Origin: Ga0077536 sp035325705
GTDB taxonomy: Bacteria > Pseudomonadota > Gammaproteobacteria > Ga0077536
Assembly (NCBI GenBank): GCA_035325705.1
Contig: DAOKZI010000001.1
Span: forward strand, 496,001 to 560,000
Direction: 5' to 3'
DNA length: 64,000 nt
A program made the position numbers and the translations under genes. The notes under the pieces are model-generated. The model saw nothing but the letters and a program-made list of their open reading frames with translations, ran no database searches and was not told the origin of the DNA. The stretch's first letter is position 1; every line of letters begins with the position of its first letter. Of this stretch, positions 43,444 through 52,032 are shown one piece after another.

Positions 43444-44310
43444 ATGACAATCTCGATGTCCAAGCTCGCTCGCTGCGGATCGGGAGCCGCGCTGCTTTCG
43501 GCGCCGTGGATGGCGCAGGCCGGGTGGGACCAGTTGAACCTGCCCAAGGGCGTCACGCCCTACAGCGAAACGGTCTACCACCTGCACATGATGATTCTGT
43601 GGATCTGCGTGATCACGGGCATCCTGGTGTTCGGCGCGATCTTCTATTCCGTCCTCAAGTTCCGGAAATCGAAAGGCGCGGTGGCCGCGCAGTGGCACGA
43701 GAGCACGCTCGTCGAATTCTGCTGGACGGCCGTGCCCGCGATCATCCTCGTGGTGATGGCGGTGCCGGCGACCAAGGCGCTGATCATGATGGAAGACGTC
43801 TCGAACAGCGCGATGACCATCAAGGTCACCGGTTACCAGTGGCGTTGGCGTTACGACTACGTCAACGAAGGCATCGGCTACTACAGCACCCTCGCCAAGC
43901 CCAGCGATGCCGCCCGCCAGCTCGGCTCCGGCATCGATCCCAAGACCGTCGACAACTATCTCCTCGACGTCGACAACGAGCTGGTCGTTCCCGTCGGCCA
44001 GAAAATCCGCTTCCTGACCACGGCGGCCGACGTCATCCACGCCTGGTGGGTGCCGGCGCTCGGCTGGAAGCGCGATGCCATTCCCGGCTACATCAACGAG
44101 TCCTGGGCCGTGATCAAGGAACCGGGCGTCTATCGCGGCCAGTGCGCGGAGCTTTGCGGCAAGGACCACGGCTTCATGCCGGTGGTGGTGCGCGCGCTGC
44201 CCGACGCGGAATACAAAGCCTGGGTCGAGAAGATGAAGGCCGATCAGGCGGCGGCAAACGCCGCTGCCAGCGGCGATGAGCGCGAGGTCGCCGTCGCCGC
44301 CGCCCGCTGA
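43444..44310 (+). CDS. coxB: Cytochrome c oxidase subunit II
   Basis: Carries the CuA centre that accepts electrons from cytochrome c. 288 residues starting at ATG 43444, behind a GGGAG ribosome-binding site; upstream Met codons in frame lie in unsupported leader. Visible: signal/first hydrophobic segment, two transmembrane helices (about 45-65 and 85-105), then the cupredoxin domain with AADVIHAWWVPALG and the CuA ligands in GQCAELCGKDHGFM (about 236-249). First of the oxidase structural genes. The protein lacks a fused cytochrome c domain. Confidence 0.97.
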   Translation: MTISMSKLARCGSGAALLSAPWMAQAGWDQLNLPKGVTPYSETVYHLHMMILWICVITGILVFGAIFYSVLKFRKSKGAVAAQWHESTLVEFCWTAVPAIILVVMAVPATKALIMMEDVSNSAMTIKVTGYQWRWRYDYVNEGIGYYSTLAKPSDAARQLGSGIDPKTVDNYLLDVDNELVVPVGQKIRFLTTAADVIHAWWVPALGWKRDAIPGYINESWAVIKEPGVYRGQCAELCGKDHGFMPVVVRALPDAEYKAWVEKMKADQAAANAAASGDEREVAVAAAR

Positions 44311-44354
44311 TCGCCGTTCCGACCTCCACAGCATCGACAGTTTGAGGGAAAGCC

Positions 44355-45956
44355 ATGAGTGAGGCAGCAGCCCATCCCGATGCGCATCACGCGCATCACG
44401 CCCCGACCGGCATCAAGCGCTGGCTGGTGACGACGAACCACAAGGACATCGGCACGATGTACCTGGTGTTCTCCCTGATCATGTTCTTCATCGGCGGCTC
44501 GATGGCGATGATCATTCGCCTCGAGCTGTTCCAGCCGGGACTGCAGTGGGTCAATCCGCAGTTCTTCAACTCGATGACCACCATGCACGCGCTGGTGATG
44601 ATTTTCGGCGCGGTGATGCCGGCCTGGACGGGCTTCGCGAACTGGCTGATCCCGATGATGATCGGCGCGCCCGACATGGCGCTGCCGCGGCTGAACAACT
44701 GGAGCTTCTGGATTCTGCCGTTCGCGTTCACGCTGCTGCTGTCGACGCTGTTCATGCCGGGCGGCGGGCCGGCCGGCGGCTGGACGATGTATCCGCCGCT
44801 GACGCTGCAGCTCGGCGACGCCTTTCCGTTCCTGATCTTCGCGGTGCACTTCATGGGCGCCTCGTCGATCGCCGGCGCGATCAACATCATCGCGACAGTC
44901 TTCAACATGCGCGCGCCGGGCATGACGCTGATGAAGCTCCCGCTGTTCGTATGGACCTGGATCATCACGGCCTTCCTGCTGATCGCCTCGATCCCGGTGC
45001 TCGCCGGCGCGGTGACGATGCTGCTGACCGACAAGTTCTTCGGCACCTCGTTCTTCAGCGCGGCCGGCGGCGGCGACCCGGTGATGTTCCAGCATCTGTT
45101 CTGGTTCTTCGGCCATCCCGAGGTGTACATCCTGATCCTGCCGGCCTTCGGCATTGCCTCCGCTATCATTCCGACTTTCGCGCGCAAGCCGCTGTTCGGC
45201 TACAGCTCGATGGTGTACGCGGCGGCGTCGATCGCCTTCCTGTCCTTCATCGTATGGGCCCATCACATGTTCACCGTCGGCATGCCGCTCGCCGGCGAGC
45301 TGTTCTTCATGTACGCGACGGTGCTGATCGCCGTGCCGACCGGCGTGAAGGTGTTCAACTGGATAGCGACGATGTGGCAGGGCTCGCTGACGTTCGAGAC
45401 ACCGATGCTCTTCGCGATCGCCTTCGTGGTGCTGTTCACGATCGGCGGTTTCTCGGGCCTGATGCTCGGCATCACGCCGATCGACTTCCAGTACCACGAC
45501 ACCTACTTCGTCGTCGCGCATTTCCACTACGTGCTGGTGACGGGCGCGGTCTTCGCGCTGATGGCCGGCACTTACTTCTGGCTGCCGAAGTGGACCGGCC
45601 ACATGTACGACGAGAAGCTCGGCAAGCTGCACTTCTGGTTGTCGACGATCTCGGTGAACGTGCTGTTCTTCCCGCAGCACTTCCTGGGCCTCGCCGGCAT
45701 GCCGCGCCGTATTCCGGACTACGCCGTGCAGTTCGCGGACTGGAACATGGTGTCGAGCATCGGCGGCTTCGTGTTCGGTGCGTCGCAGATCCTGTTCGTG
45801 ATCGGCATCGTGAAGTGCGTGCGCGGCGGCCAGAAGGCGACCGCGCAGGTGTGGGAAGGCGCGCACGGCCTCGAATGGACCCTGTCGTCGCCGCCGCCGT
45901 ACCACAGCTTCTCGACGCCGCCGGCGCCGGCGACGATCGAAGGCGGCATGCGTTGA
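44355..45956 (+). CDS. ctaD: Cytochrome c oxidase subunit I (aa3 type)
   Basis: Catalytic subunit with heme a and the heme a3-CuB centre. 533 residues, twelve hydrophobic segments. Ligand motifs: TTMHALVMIFG (heme a His), WFFGHPEVYILILP (CuB His with cross-linked Tyr), IVWAHHMFTVG (CuB His pair) and YFVVAHFHYVL (heme a3 and heme a His). The K- and D-channel residues lie in the expected helices (HPEVY; NNWSFW). Starts 45 bases after coxB with a good AGGGAAAG leader. Confidence 0.99.
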   Translation: MSEAAAHPDAHHAHHAPTGIKRWLVTTNHKDIGTMYLVFSLIMFFIGGSMAMIIRLELFQPGLQWVNPQFFNSMTTMHALVMIFGAVMPAWTGFANWLIPMMIGAPDMALPRLNNWSFWILPFAFTLLLSTLFMPGGGPAGGWTMYPPLTLQLGDAFPFLIFAVHFMGASSIAGAINIIATVFNMRAPGMTLMKLPLFVWTWIITAFLLIASIPVLAGAVTMLLTDKFFGTSFFSAAGGGDPVMFQHLFWFFGHPEVYILILPAFGIASAIIPTFARKPLFGYSSMVYAAASIAFLSFIVWAHHMFTVGMPLAGELFFMYATVLIAVPTGVKVFNWIATMWQGSLTFETPMLFAIAFVVLFTIGGFSGLMLGITPIDFQYHDTYFVVAHFHYVLVTGAVFALMAGTYFWLPKWTGHMYDEKLGKLHFWLSTISVNVLFFPQHFLGLAGMPRRIPDYAVQFADWNMVSSIGGFVFGASQILFVIGIVKCVRGGQKATAQVWEGAHGLEWTLSSPPPYHSFSTPPAPATIEGGMR

Positions 45957-45964
45957 TCGGCCGG

Positions 45965-46075
45965 ATGGCGATGAGCCGGCAGGACGAGCAGCGCAAGGCG
46001 GCGGTGCGCACGGCCATCGTGCTGGCGCTCGTCGCGCTCGTCTTCTACCTGAGCTTCTTCGTCTCGAAGTTCTGA
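45965..46075 (+). CDS. Tiny single-helix protein between ctaD and cox11
   Basis: 36 codons (MAMSRQDEQRKAAVRTAI, then a hydrophobic helix VLALVALVFYLSFFV and SKF). A start two codons later is possible. Small proteins of this shape between subunit I and Cox11 are annotated in betaproteobacteria as cytochrome oxidase small assembly protein. Position, size and one-TM topology support this; sequence is too short for a firm family call. It ends three bases before cox11 starts. Confidence 0.75.
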   Translation: MAMSRQDEQRKAAVRTAIVLALVALVFYLSFFVSKF

Positions 46076-46078
46076 AGC

Positions 46079-46672
46079 ATGCACGGCGACTCTCGCAGCG
46101 GCGCGAACCGGCGCCTGGCGCTGAAACTGGTGGGCGTGACGGCCCTGATGTTCGGCTTCGGCTATGCGCTCGTGCCGCTGTACAACGTGTTCTGCGAGGT
46201 CACGGGCCTCAACGGCAAGACCGGCGAGCTGTCCGCCGCGCAGGCGGAGGCGATGAAGCCGGATTTCTCGCGCGAGGTGACGGTCGAGTTCGTCACCAGC
46301 GTCAATGCCGGCCTCGCCTGGGAGTTCAAGGCGCCGGCGCAGCAGGTGGTCGTCCACCCGGGGGTGGTGACGGCCGTGGAGTTCGAGGTCGTCAACCGCG
46401 AGGCCCGCGACATGATCGGCCAGGCGATCCCTAGCGTCGCGCCCTCGTCCGCGGCGCGCTATTTCAGCAAGACGGAGTGCTTCTGCTTCAGCCAGCAGCC
46501 GCTGCAGGCGGGCAAGCTCGCCAAGCTGCCGGTGCGCTTCGTCGTCGATCCCAGGCTGCCGGCGGAGGTCCAGACCGTGACCCTGAGCTATACGTTTTTC
46601 GAAGCGCCGCCGGGCAAGGCGCCGCTGGACAAGGCACCGAATCCGACGGGGGAGCGTCTGCCGCGCACCTGA
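46079..46672 (+). CDS. ctaG: Cytochrome c oxidase copper-assembly protein Cox11/CtaG
   Basis: Delivers copper to the CuB site of subunit I. 197 residues: one N-terminal transmembrane helix (about residues 14-34, LVGVTALMFGFGYALVPLY), the YNVFCEVTGLNG block, and the Cu-binding CFCF in KTECFCFSQQPL (about residues 138-141). FVVDP and a C-terminal FFEA also fit. Gene order ctaD - small ORF - cox11 - ctaE is standard. Confidence 0.96.
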   Translation: MHGDSRSGANRRLALKLVGVTALMFGFGYALVPLYNVFCEVTGLNGKTGELSAAQAEAMKPDFSREVTVEFVTSVNAGLAWEFKAPAQQVVVHPGVVTAVEFEVVNREARDMIGQAIPSVAPSSAARYFSKTECFCFSQQPLQAGKLAKLPVRFVVDPRLPAEVQTVTLSYTFFEAPPGKAPLDKAPNPTGERLPRT

Positions 46673-46722
46673 GCGCGACACACGACGAACACTCAACTGA
46701 GCTATTAGCAGAGAGTATCGAC

Positions 46723-47613
46723 ATGGCACAGGCACACGCCGACACCACACATGCGCACTACTACATCCCGGACTCGAGTCGCTGGCCCGTCCTGGCCTCG
46801 CTCTCGATCTTCACCTGCTTCGTCGGCGGGGCGCTCACGCTCAATCATGCCGCGGTCGGCCCGGCGGTGCTCGGCGCGGGCTTCCTGGGGCTGTTCGTCG
46901 TCCTCTTCGGCTGGTTCGGCGAGGTCATCCGCGAAAGCGAAGGCGGCCGCTACGGCCGCTGGGAAGACGTCAGCTTCCGCATGGGCATGATGTGGTTCAT
47001 CTTCTCCGAAGTGATGTTCTTCGCGGCCTTCTTCGGCGCGCTGTTCTACGCCCGCATTTACTCGGTGCCGTGGCTCGGCGGCGCCGGTCACGCCGGGGCG
47101 ACGCACGAGTTCCTGTGGCCGAACTTCCTGGCCGACTGGCCGCTGCTGAAGCTCCCGACCGACTACGGCTTCGCCGCCGCGAAGGATGTGATCCCGGCCT
47201 GGGGCGTGCCTGCGATCAACACCGCGATCCTGCTGTCCTCGGGCGTCACGGTGACCTGGGCGCACTGGGGCCTGAAGGCGAACAAGCGCGGCCAGCTAAT
47301 CCTGGGCCTCGCGCTGACGGTCGCCCTCGGCGCGCTGTTCGTGTTCCTGCAGGCCGAGGAATACGGTCACGCCTATCACGAGCTGGGCCTGACGCTGAAC
47401 GCCGGCATCTACGGCGCGACCTTCTTCCTGCTGACGGGCTTCCACGGCTTCCACGTGTCGATGGGCACGCTGATGCTGTTCGTGATCCTGCTGCGCGCCA
47501 TCAAGGGCCACTTCAAGCCCGATCACCACTTCGGGTTCGAGGCCGTGGCCTGGTACTGGCATTTCGTCGACGTGGTCTGGATCGGCCTGTTCATCTTCGT
47601 GTACTGGCTCTGA
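46723..47613 (+). CDS. ctaE: Cytochrome c oxidase subunit III
   Basis: Structural subunit that stabilises subunit I. 296 residues from ATG 46723 with seven hydrophobic helices. Signatures: FRMGMMWFIFSEVMFFAAFF (about residues 85-104), AINTAILLSSGVTVTWAHWG, and the C-terminal FEAVAWYWHFVDVVWIGLF. The N-terminal HYYIPDSSRWP is typical. A terminator follows. Confidence 0.98.
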   Translation: MAQAHADTTHAHYYIPDSSRWPVLASLSIFTCFVGGALTLNHAAVGPAVLGAGFLGLFVVLFGWFGEVIRESEGGRYGRWEDVSFRMGMMWFIFSEVMFFAAFFGALFYARIYSVPWLGGAGHAGATHEFLWPNFLADWPLLKLPTDYGFAAAKDVIPAWGVPAINTAILLSSGVTVTWAHWGLKANKRGQLILGLALTVALGALFVFLQAEEYGHAYHELGLTLNAGIYGATFFLLTGFHGFHVSMGTLMLFVILLRAIKGHFKPDHHFGFEAVAWYWHFVDVVWIGLFIFVYWL

Positions 47614-47632
47614 GCCCTACGCGGCGCACACG

Positions 47633-47663
47633 AAAAAGGGCGCTCCGGAGCGCCCTTTTTTTT
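47633..47663. terminator. Bidirectional intrinsic terminator between ctaE and the convergent DUF2909 gene
   Basis: A nine-base-pair stem GGGCGCTCC/GGAGCGCCC (47638-47655) is preceded by AAAAA and followed by T8. It therefore makes a proper hairpin plus U-run on both strands and can end ctaE transcription from the left and the DUF2909 gene from the right. Confidence 0.9.
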
Positions 47664-47714
47664 GTGTACGACCGGCCGCGCCGGCAGCGCCGGAACGGTC
47701 CACGCATCCAGTGG

Positions 47715-47924
47715 TCAGTGCGGCTTGATGATCCCCAGCGACGCCAGCACCATGAGAATGATGAACAGCGCGACCGACAGCCCGACGCGTATCGTCAGTG
47801 CCTTCACCGTATCGGTGCCCTCGCCCTTGCTGCGGAACAGGCTGCGGAAGGCCGAGCCCAGCGACGCGACTATCGCAATCAACATCAGGATCACGAAGAG
47901 CTTGATGAACGGCTGGTCTGCCAT
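47715..47924 (-). CDS. DUF2909-type twin-transmembrane protein
   Basis: 69-residue protein with two transmembrane helices (about residues 8-26 and 44-64, LFVILMLIAIVASLGSAF and VGLSVALFIILMVLASLG) joined by a polar hinge RSLFRSKGEG. Such proteins are embedded in the reverse orientation in many betaproteobacterial oxidase clusters. Function unknown; its conserved place suggests an oxidase assembly or stability role. Confidence 0.85.
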   Translation of the reverse strand: MADQPFIKLFVILMLIAIVASLGSAFRSLFRSKGEGTDTVKALTIRVGLSVALFIILMVLASLGIIKPH

Positions 47925-48010
47925 GGTGGCCTGGCGCGCGCGGGCGCGAACGTGGGAGGCGGACGGGCACTGTAGCTTTCCGCGTCCGCGCGCGGAAGAG
48001 GCGTGACGAC

Positions 48011-48754
48011 GTGCTGCCGGCTGCCGCCTGGCTGCGCATCGGCTTTGTCCTCGCCCTGATCGCGCTCCTCATCGCGCTCGGCTGCTGGCAGCTCGAGCGC
48101 GCCGAACAAAAGCGCGCGCTGCGCGCGGCCTTCGAGCGCCAGCTCGAGGCGGCTCCGCTCGACCTGGCCTTGCACAAGGCCGAGCCCCTGATCAATCACG
48201 CCTGGCGCAGGGTGCGCGGCACGGGGCGCTACGAACCGCCGATCCTGCTGCTCGACAACCGGGTGCGCGAGGGACGCGTCGGCTACGAGGTGCTGACGGC
48301 CTTCCGCCTCGACGACGGGGCGCGCATCCTCGTCGATCGCGGCTGGATGGCCGCCCCGCCCCGCCGCACCGACATCCCAGACCTCGGGCTGCCGGCCCAA
48401 GTCACGAGCCTGCACGGCCGGCTCGCCCCGGCGCCGACGACCGGCATTATCCTCGGCGATGCCGCGCAGCCCGAGCGCCTGGGCCCCGATCTCTGGCGCC
48501 TACAGCACATCGACTTCGCGACGCTGGACGCGACCTTCGCGCCGGGCTTCCTGCCGATGCTCGTATACCTGGATGAAGCGGAACCCGGCGGTTACGATCG
48601 GGACTTCGCGCTGCCGGCAGTGGACGACGGCAAGCACACGGCCTACGCCGTGCAATGGTTCGCGATGGCGGGCGCCGTAGCGATTCTCCTGGGCATCTCA
48701 CTCCACCGCCGTCGCCACGGCCAGATCACCACCGGATCCTCAGACCCCCGATGA
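48011..48754 (+). CDS. SURF1-family cytochrome oxidase assembly protein
   Basis: Helps heme a insertion into subunit I. 247 residues from GTG 48011. Topology: an N-terminal helix (about 7-27, ending LGCWQLERAEQK, a family block), a large periplasmic loop with ARILVDRGWM (about 97-106), and a C-terminal helix (about 216-235, YAVQWFAMAGAVAILLG with the conserved YAxQWF). The stop overlaps the next ATG by four bases. Confidence 0.93.
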   Translation: MLPAAAWLRIGFVLALIALLIALGCWQLERAEQKRALRAAFERQLEAAPLDLALHKAEPLINHAWRRVRGTGRYEPPILLLDNRVREGRVGYEVLTAFRLDDGARILVDRGWMAAPPRRTDIPDLGLPAQVTSLHGRLAPAPTTGIILGDAAQPERLGPDLWRLQHIDFATLDATFAPGFLPMLVYLDEAEPGGYDRDFALPAVDDGKHTAYAVQWFAMAGAVAILLGISLHRRRHGQITTGSSDPR

Positions 48755-49344
48755 AGTCGATTTCAAGGGCGGACGCCCCGCACGCGACGCGTAACGTCAA
48801 CCGGCTGATGCTGCTTTCGATCCTCGGCGTGTTCGTAGTGCCGATCGTGCTCGCCTGGCTGCTCGCGTCGGGCACGCTGGGCTGGCGCCCCGAGGCGCTG
48901 ACCAATCACGGCACGCTGATCGCCCCGCCTCTCGACTTCGCCACGCTGCCGAAGACCGAGGCCGCCGCGCCGCTGCGGGCGCTGCCGCCGGCCGACTGGG
49001 CGCTGCTTTACGTCAGCGATCGATCCTGCGATCCCGGCTGCCGCACGGTGCTGCGCGAGCTCGCCGCGATGCCGATGGTGATCGGCAAGAACGGCACCCG
49101 CTTGCACGTGTTCGGCCTCTTCGCCGTCGCGCCGGCGCAGGTCGAGGTTCGCGCCCTGATCGATCCCGAGCTCGTCCGCGCGATCGGCGATCGCCTGCGC
49201 GGCGGCGAGCAGAAACTCGCGCTGCCCTTCATCGGCTTCCTCGACTGGCGCGGCCAGTTGATGATGCATTTCACGCCGTCGGCGCCGCCGGACGACGTGA
49301 AAGGCGATCTGAAGCGGCTGCTCACGGCTTCCGCCATCAAATAA
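48751..49344 (+). CDS. Sco/thioredoxin-like membrane-anchored protein of the oxidase cluster
   Basis: 197 residues from ATG 48751 (ATGA overlap with SURF1). One N-terminal helix (about 18-42, LMLLSILGVFVVPIVLAWLL), then a periplasmic domain with a CxxxC pair in DRSCDPGCRTVL (about residues 90-95), reminiscent of the copper-binding CxxxC of Sco proteins, and a C-terminal hydrophobic strand LPFIGFLDWRGQLMMHF with a His. I infer a copper- or thiol-handling role in oxidase assembly; it is not a canonical Sco. Confidence 0.72.
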   Translation: MKSISRADAPHATRNVNRLMLLSILGVFVVPIVLAWLLASGTLGWRPEALTNHGTLIAPPLDFATLPKTEAAAPLRALPPADWALLYVSDRSCDPGCRTVLRELAAMPMVIGKNGTRLHVFGLFAVAPAQVEVRALIDPELVRAIGDRLRGGEQKLALPFIGFLDWRGQLMMHFTPSAPPDDVKGDLKRLLTASAIK

Positions 49345-49365
49345 CCCGAGCCCTGCCTGCCAACG

Positions 49366-50385
49366 ATGAACGCCGTCTACCGTTTCCTGTCCTGGTTGCT
49401 GCCCATCCTCGCCCTCGCGGTCATCGTCAAAGGGGCGTACGTCCGCCTCAGCGACGCCGGCCTCGGCTGCCCTGATTGGCCCGGTTGCTACGGGCGGCTG
49501 GTGGTCCCCGACTCCCTCGCCGAAGCGACGCCCGAGCATCTGGCGGCGCGGCCGCTCGAAAGCGGCAAGGCCTGGCGCGAGATGATCCATCGCTATCTCG
49601 CGTCGAGCCTCGGCTTCGGCATCTTGCTGCTGGCCGCGCTCGCGTGGCGCAACCGTGCCGATCCGCGGCAGCCGGTGCTCGTGCCGCTGCTGCTCGTGCC
49701 GCTCGTCGTGTTCCAGGGTCTGCTCGGGATGTGGACCGTGACGCTGCTGCTCAAGCCGCTGGTCGTCACCGCGCATCTCATCGGGGGCATGACGGTGTTC
49801 GCGCTACTGCTCTGGAACCTGCTGCGCGTGAAGGCCGGCGACGCCGCGCGGCTCGCGGCCGGTACGTCGATTCTGGGCGCCGCGCTGGTCGCGCTCGTCG
49901 CCCTCGCCGTGCAAATCTTCCTCGGCGGCTGGACCAGCGCGAACTACGCGGCGCTCGCCTGCACCGACTTTCCGACCTGTCACGCGAGCTGGTGGCCGAA
50001 CATGGCGTTTCGCGAGGCTTTCGTGCTGTGGCGCGGCCTCGGCGTGAACTACGAGTTCGGCGTGCTCGACACGCCGGCGCGCACCGCCATCCACTACACG
50101 CATCGCCTGTGGGCGTTGGTCACCGCCGCGGCGATCCTCTTCGCGATCGTGCGCGCTTACCGCCGCGGCGGCACGGCCGGCCGCCGACTGGGCTGGTGTA
50201 TACTGGCCGCGCTCCTCGTTCAGCTCGCGCTCGGTATTTCCAATGTCCTTTACGGCCTCCCGCTCCCGGTGGCGGTGATGCACAACGGCATGGCGGCGTT
50301 GCTGATGGCGAGCCTGGTGACCTTGTTGTTTTTCGCGACCCGCCCCGCGGGCGCGCGGCCGAGCACCCGAGCCTCATCATCATGA
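49366..50385 (+). CDS. ctaA: Heme A synthase
   Basis: COX15/CtaA-family membrane oxygenase converting heme O to heme A. 339 residues with about eight helices. Heme-ligand and family motifs: GAYVRLSDAGLGCPDWPGCYG (about 24-44, shown in part), EMIHRYLASSLG, VTAHLIGGMTVF, and IHYTHRLWALVTAA. Two periplasmic Cys pairs (GLGCPDWPGC and ALACTDFPTC) are present. It overlaps ctaB by four bases. Confidence 0.96.
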   Translation: MNAVYRFLSWLLPILALAVIVKGAYVRLSDAGLGCPDWPGCYGRLVVPDSLAEATPEHLAARPLESGKAWREMIHRYLASSLGFGILLLAALAWRNRADPRQPVLVPLLLVPLVVFQGLLGMWTVTLLLKPLVVTAHLIGGMTVFALLLWNLLRVKAGDAARLAAGTSILGAALVALVALAVQIFLGGWTSANYAALACTDFPTCHASWWPNMAFREAFVLWRGLGVNYEFGVLDTPARTAIHYTHRLWALVTAAAILFAIVRAYRRGGTAGRRLGWCILAALLVQLALGISNVLYGLPLPVAVMHNGMAALLMASLVTLLFFATRPAGARPSTRASSS

Positions 50386-51299
50386 AGAATCCGCCCGCAG
50401 AAATCGTGACTTCGTCCGCGTCGTCCTGGCGCGACTACCTCGCGCTGACCAAGCCGCGCGTCGTTTACCTCATCGTCTTCACCGGGCTGATCGGCATGCT
50501 GATGTCGACGCCGGGTCTCGTGCCGCTCGACATCCTCGTCTTCGGCAATCTCGGCATCGCGCTCGCCGCGGCCTCGGCGGCCGCGATCAACCACGTCGCC
50601 GAACACCGCATCGACGCGCTGATGGCCCGCACGCAGCACCGGCCGCTGCCGCAGGGCGAGCTCGGCGTGCGGCAGGCACTGAGCTTCGCGCTGGTGCTCG
50701 GCTTCCTGTCGATGTACCTGCTCGTCGCCTTCGTGAACACGCTGACGGCGGTACTGACTTTCCTGTCGCTGATCGGTTATGCGCTGGTCTACACGCTGTT
50801 CCTCAAGCACGCGACGCCGCAGAACATCGTCATCGGCGGCGCCGCCGGGGCCGCGCCGCCGGTGCTCGGCTGGACCGCAGTGACGGGCACCCTGGATCCG
50901 CACGCGCTGCTGCTCTTCTTGATCATTTTCGCGTGGACGCCGCCGCACTTCTGGGCGCTCGCGATCTACCGGCGCAACGAATACGCGAAGGCCAAGATCC
51001 CGATGCTGCCGATCACGCACGGCACGGCCTTCACGCGGCTGCACGTGCTGTTCTACACGATCCTGATGGTCGCCGTGACGCTGCTGCCGTATGCGACCTA
51101 CATGAGCGGTCATCTCTATCTCGTCTGCGCGCTGGTTTTGAATGCGATCTTCCTCTACTACGCGATCCGCATGCAGTTCGACGACGACGACGCGCTCGCC
51201 TTCAAGACCTTCAAATATTCGATCGTCTACCTGACGCTGCTCTTCGCCGCCCTCTTCGCCGATCACTACTGGCCCCTCGTGCGTGCCGCGCTCGCCTGA
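50382..51299 (+). CDS. ctaB: Protoheme IX farnesyltransferase
   Basis: UbiA-family enzyme making heme O. 305 residues from ATG 50382. Motifs: LTKPRVVYLIVFTGLIGM, the prenyl-diphosphate site NHVAEHRIDALMARTQHRP (about residues 68-86; the second acidic position is Glu), YTLFLKHATPQNIVIGG and AWTPPHFWALAIYRR. About eight to nine hydrophobic helices. Supplies heme O to CtaA, its upstream neighbour. Confidence 0.97.
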   Translation: MKNPPAEIVTSSASSWRDYLALTKPRVVYLIVFTGLIGMLMSTPGLVPLDILVFGNLGIALAAASAAAINHVAEHRIDALMARTQHRPLPQGELGVRQALSFALVLGFLSMYLLVAFVNTLTAVLTFLSLIGYALVYTLFLKHATPQNIVIGGAAGAAPPVLGWTAVTGTLDPHALLLFLIIFAWTPPHFWALAIYRRNEYAKAKIPMLPITHGTAFTRLHVLFYTILMVAVTLLPYATYMSGHLYLVCALVLNAIFLYYAIRMQFDDDDALAFKTFKYSIVYLTLLFAALFADHYWPLVRAALA

Positions 51300-51309
51300 G
51301 GCCGGCGCG

Positions 51310-52023
51310 ATGAGCCGCGCCCGCCTGCACCCGGCGCTGTGGCTGTGGTTTCCGCCGCTGCTCGCGGTGCTGGTGATCGGCGTGAAGCTCTTCGCGCCTT
51401 CGCTCTACGACCAGTTCATCGAAGGCGAGCTCGGCCTCACCGAGCTGGCGACGCCGCTCGTCGCGCTGATCGGCGTCGGGATCGGCATTCACACGATTCT
51501 GCTCGCGCGCGGACGCGTGCCCGTCCTCTTCACCGTCTGGCTGATCGGCACCACGCTCGGCTGTTTCTATTTCGCGGGCGAGGAGCTGTCCTGGGGGCAG
51601 CAACTCTTCAAGTGGGACACGCCGGCGGAAATCGCGGCGCTGAACGATCAGCAGGAAACCAACCTCCACAACATGAGTAGCTGGTTCGATCAGAAGCCGC
51701 GGCTGCTGCTCGAGCTGTGGGTGCTCGTCGGGGGCATCGTGGTGCCGCTGCGGCGGCTCTGGGGCCGGCCGCCGCGCCACGCGCCCGGCAGTCTGCAGGA
51801 TTGGCTATGGCCCGGGATCGAATGCCTGCCGACGGCGCTACTCGCCATCGCGATCAAGCTGCCCGAGCGCTACAAGAAACTGATGGGAATCGAGAGTCTG
51901 CCTTTCGAGATCCGCTGGAGCGAGCCGCAGGAGTATTACTTCGCGCTGTTCCTGCTGATCTATCTGCTCGCCGTGCGAGCGAGGCTGCGGCAGGATCTAC
52001 CGCAGCCTTTTCACCTCCGCTGA
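51310..52023 (+). CDS. Polytopic membrane protein of unknown function
   Basis: 237 residues with about six hydrophobic segments (beginning LWLWFPPLLAVLVIGVK and ELATPLVALIGVGIG). A conserved-looking GEELSWGQQLFKWDTP loop (about residues 86-101) after the third helix and a second polar loop ETNLHNMS suggest a membrane-embedded active or binding site. I start at ATG 51310; a GTG nine codons earlier would overlap ctaB. I recognise no family and assign no function. Convergent on rpoH ten bases later. Confidence 0.75.
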   Translation: MSRARLHPALWLWFPPLLAVLVIGVKLFAPSLYDQFIEGELGLTELATPLVALIGVGIGIHTILLARGRVPVLFTVWLIGTTLGCFYFAGEELSWGQQLFKWDTPAEIAALNDQQETNLHNMSSWFDQKPRLLLELWVLVGGIVVPLRRLWGRPPRHAPGSLQDWLWPGIECLPTALLAIAIKLPERYKKLMGIESLPFEIRWSEPQEYYFALFLLIYLLAVRARLRQDLPQPFHLR

Positions 52024-52032
52024 GCGCCGCGT

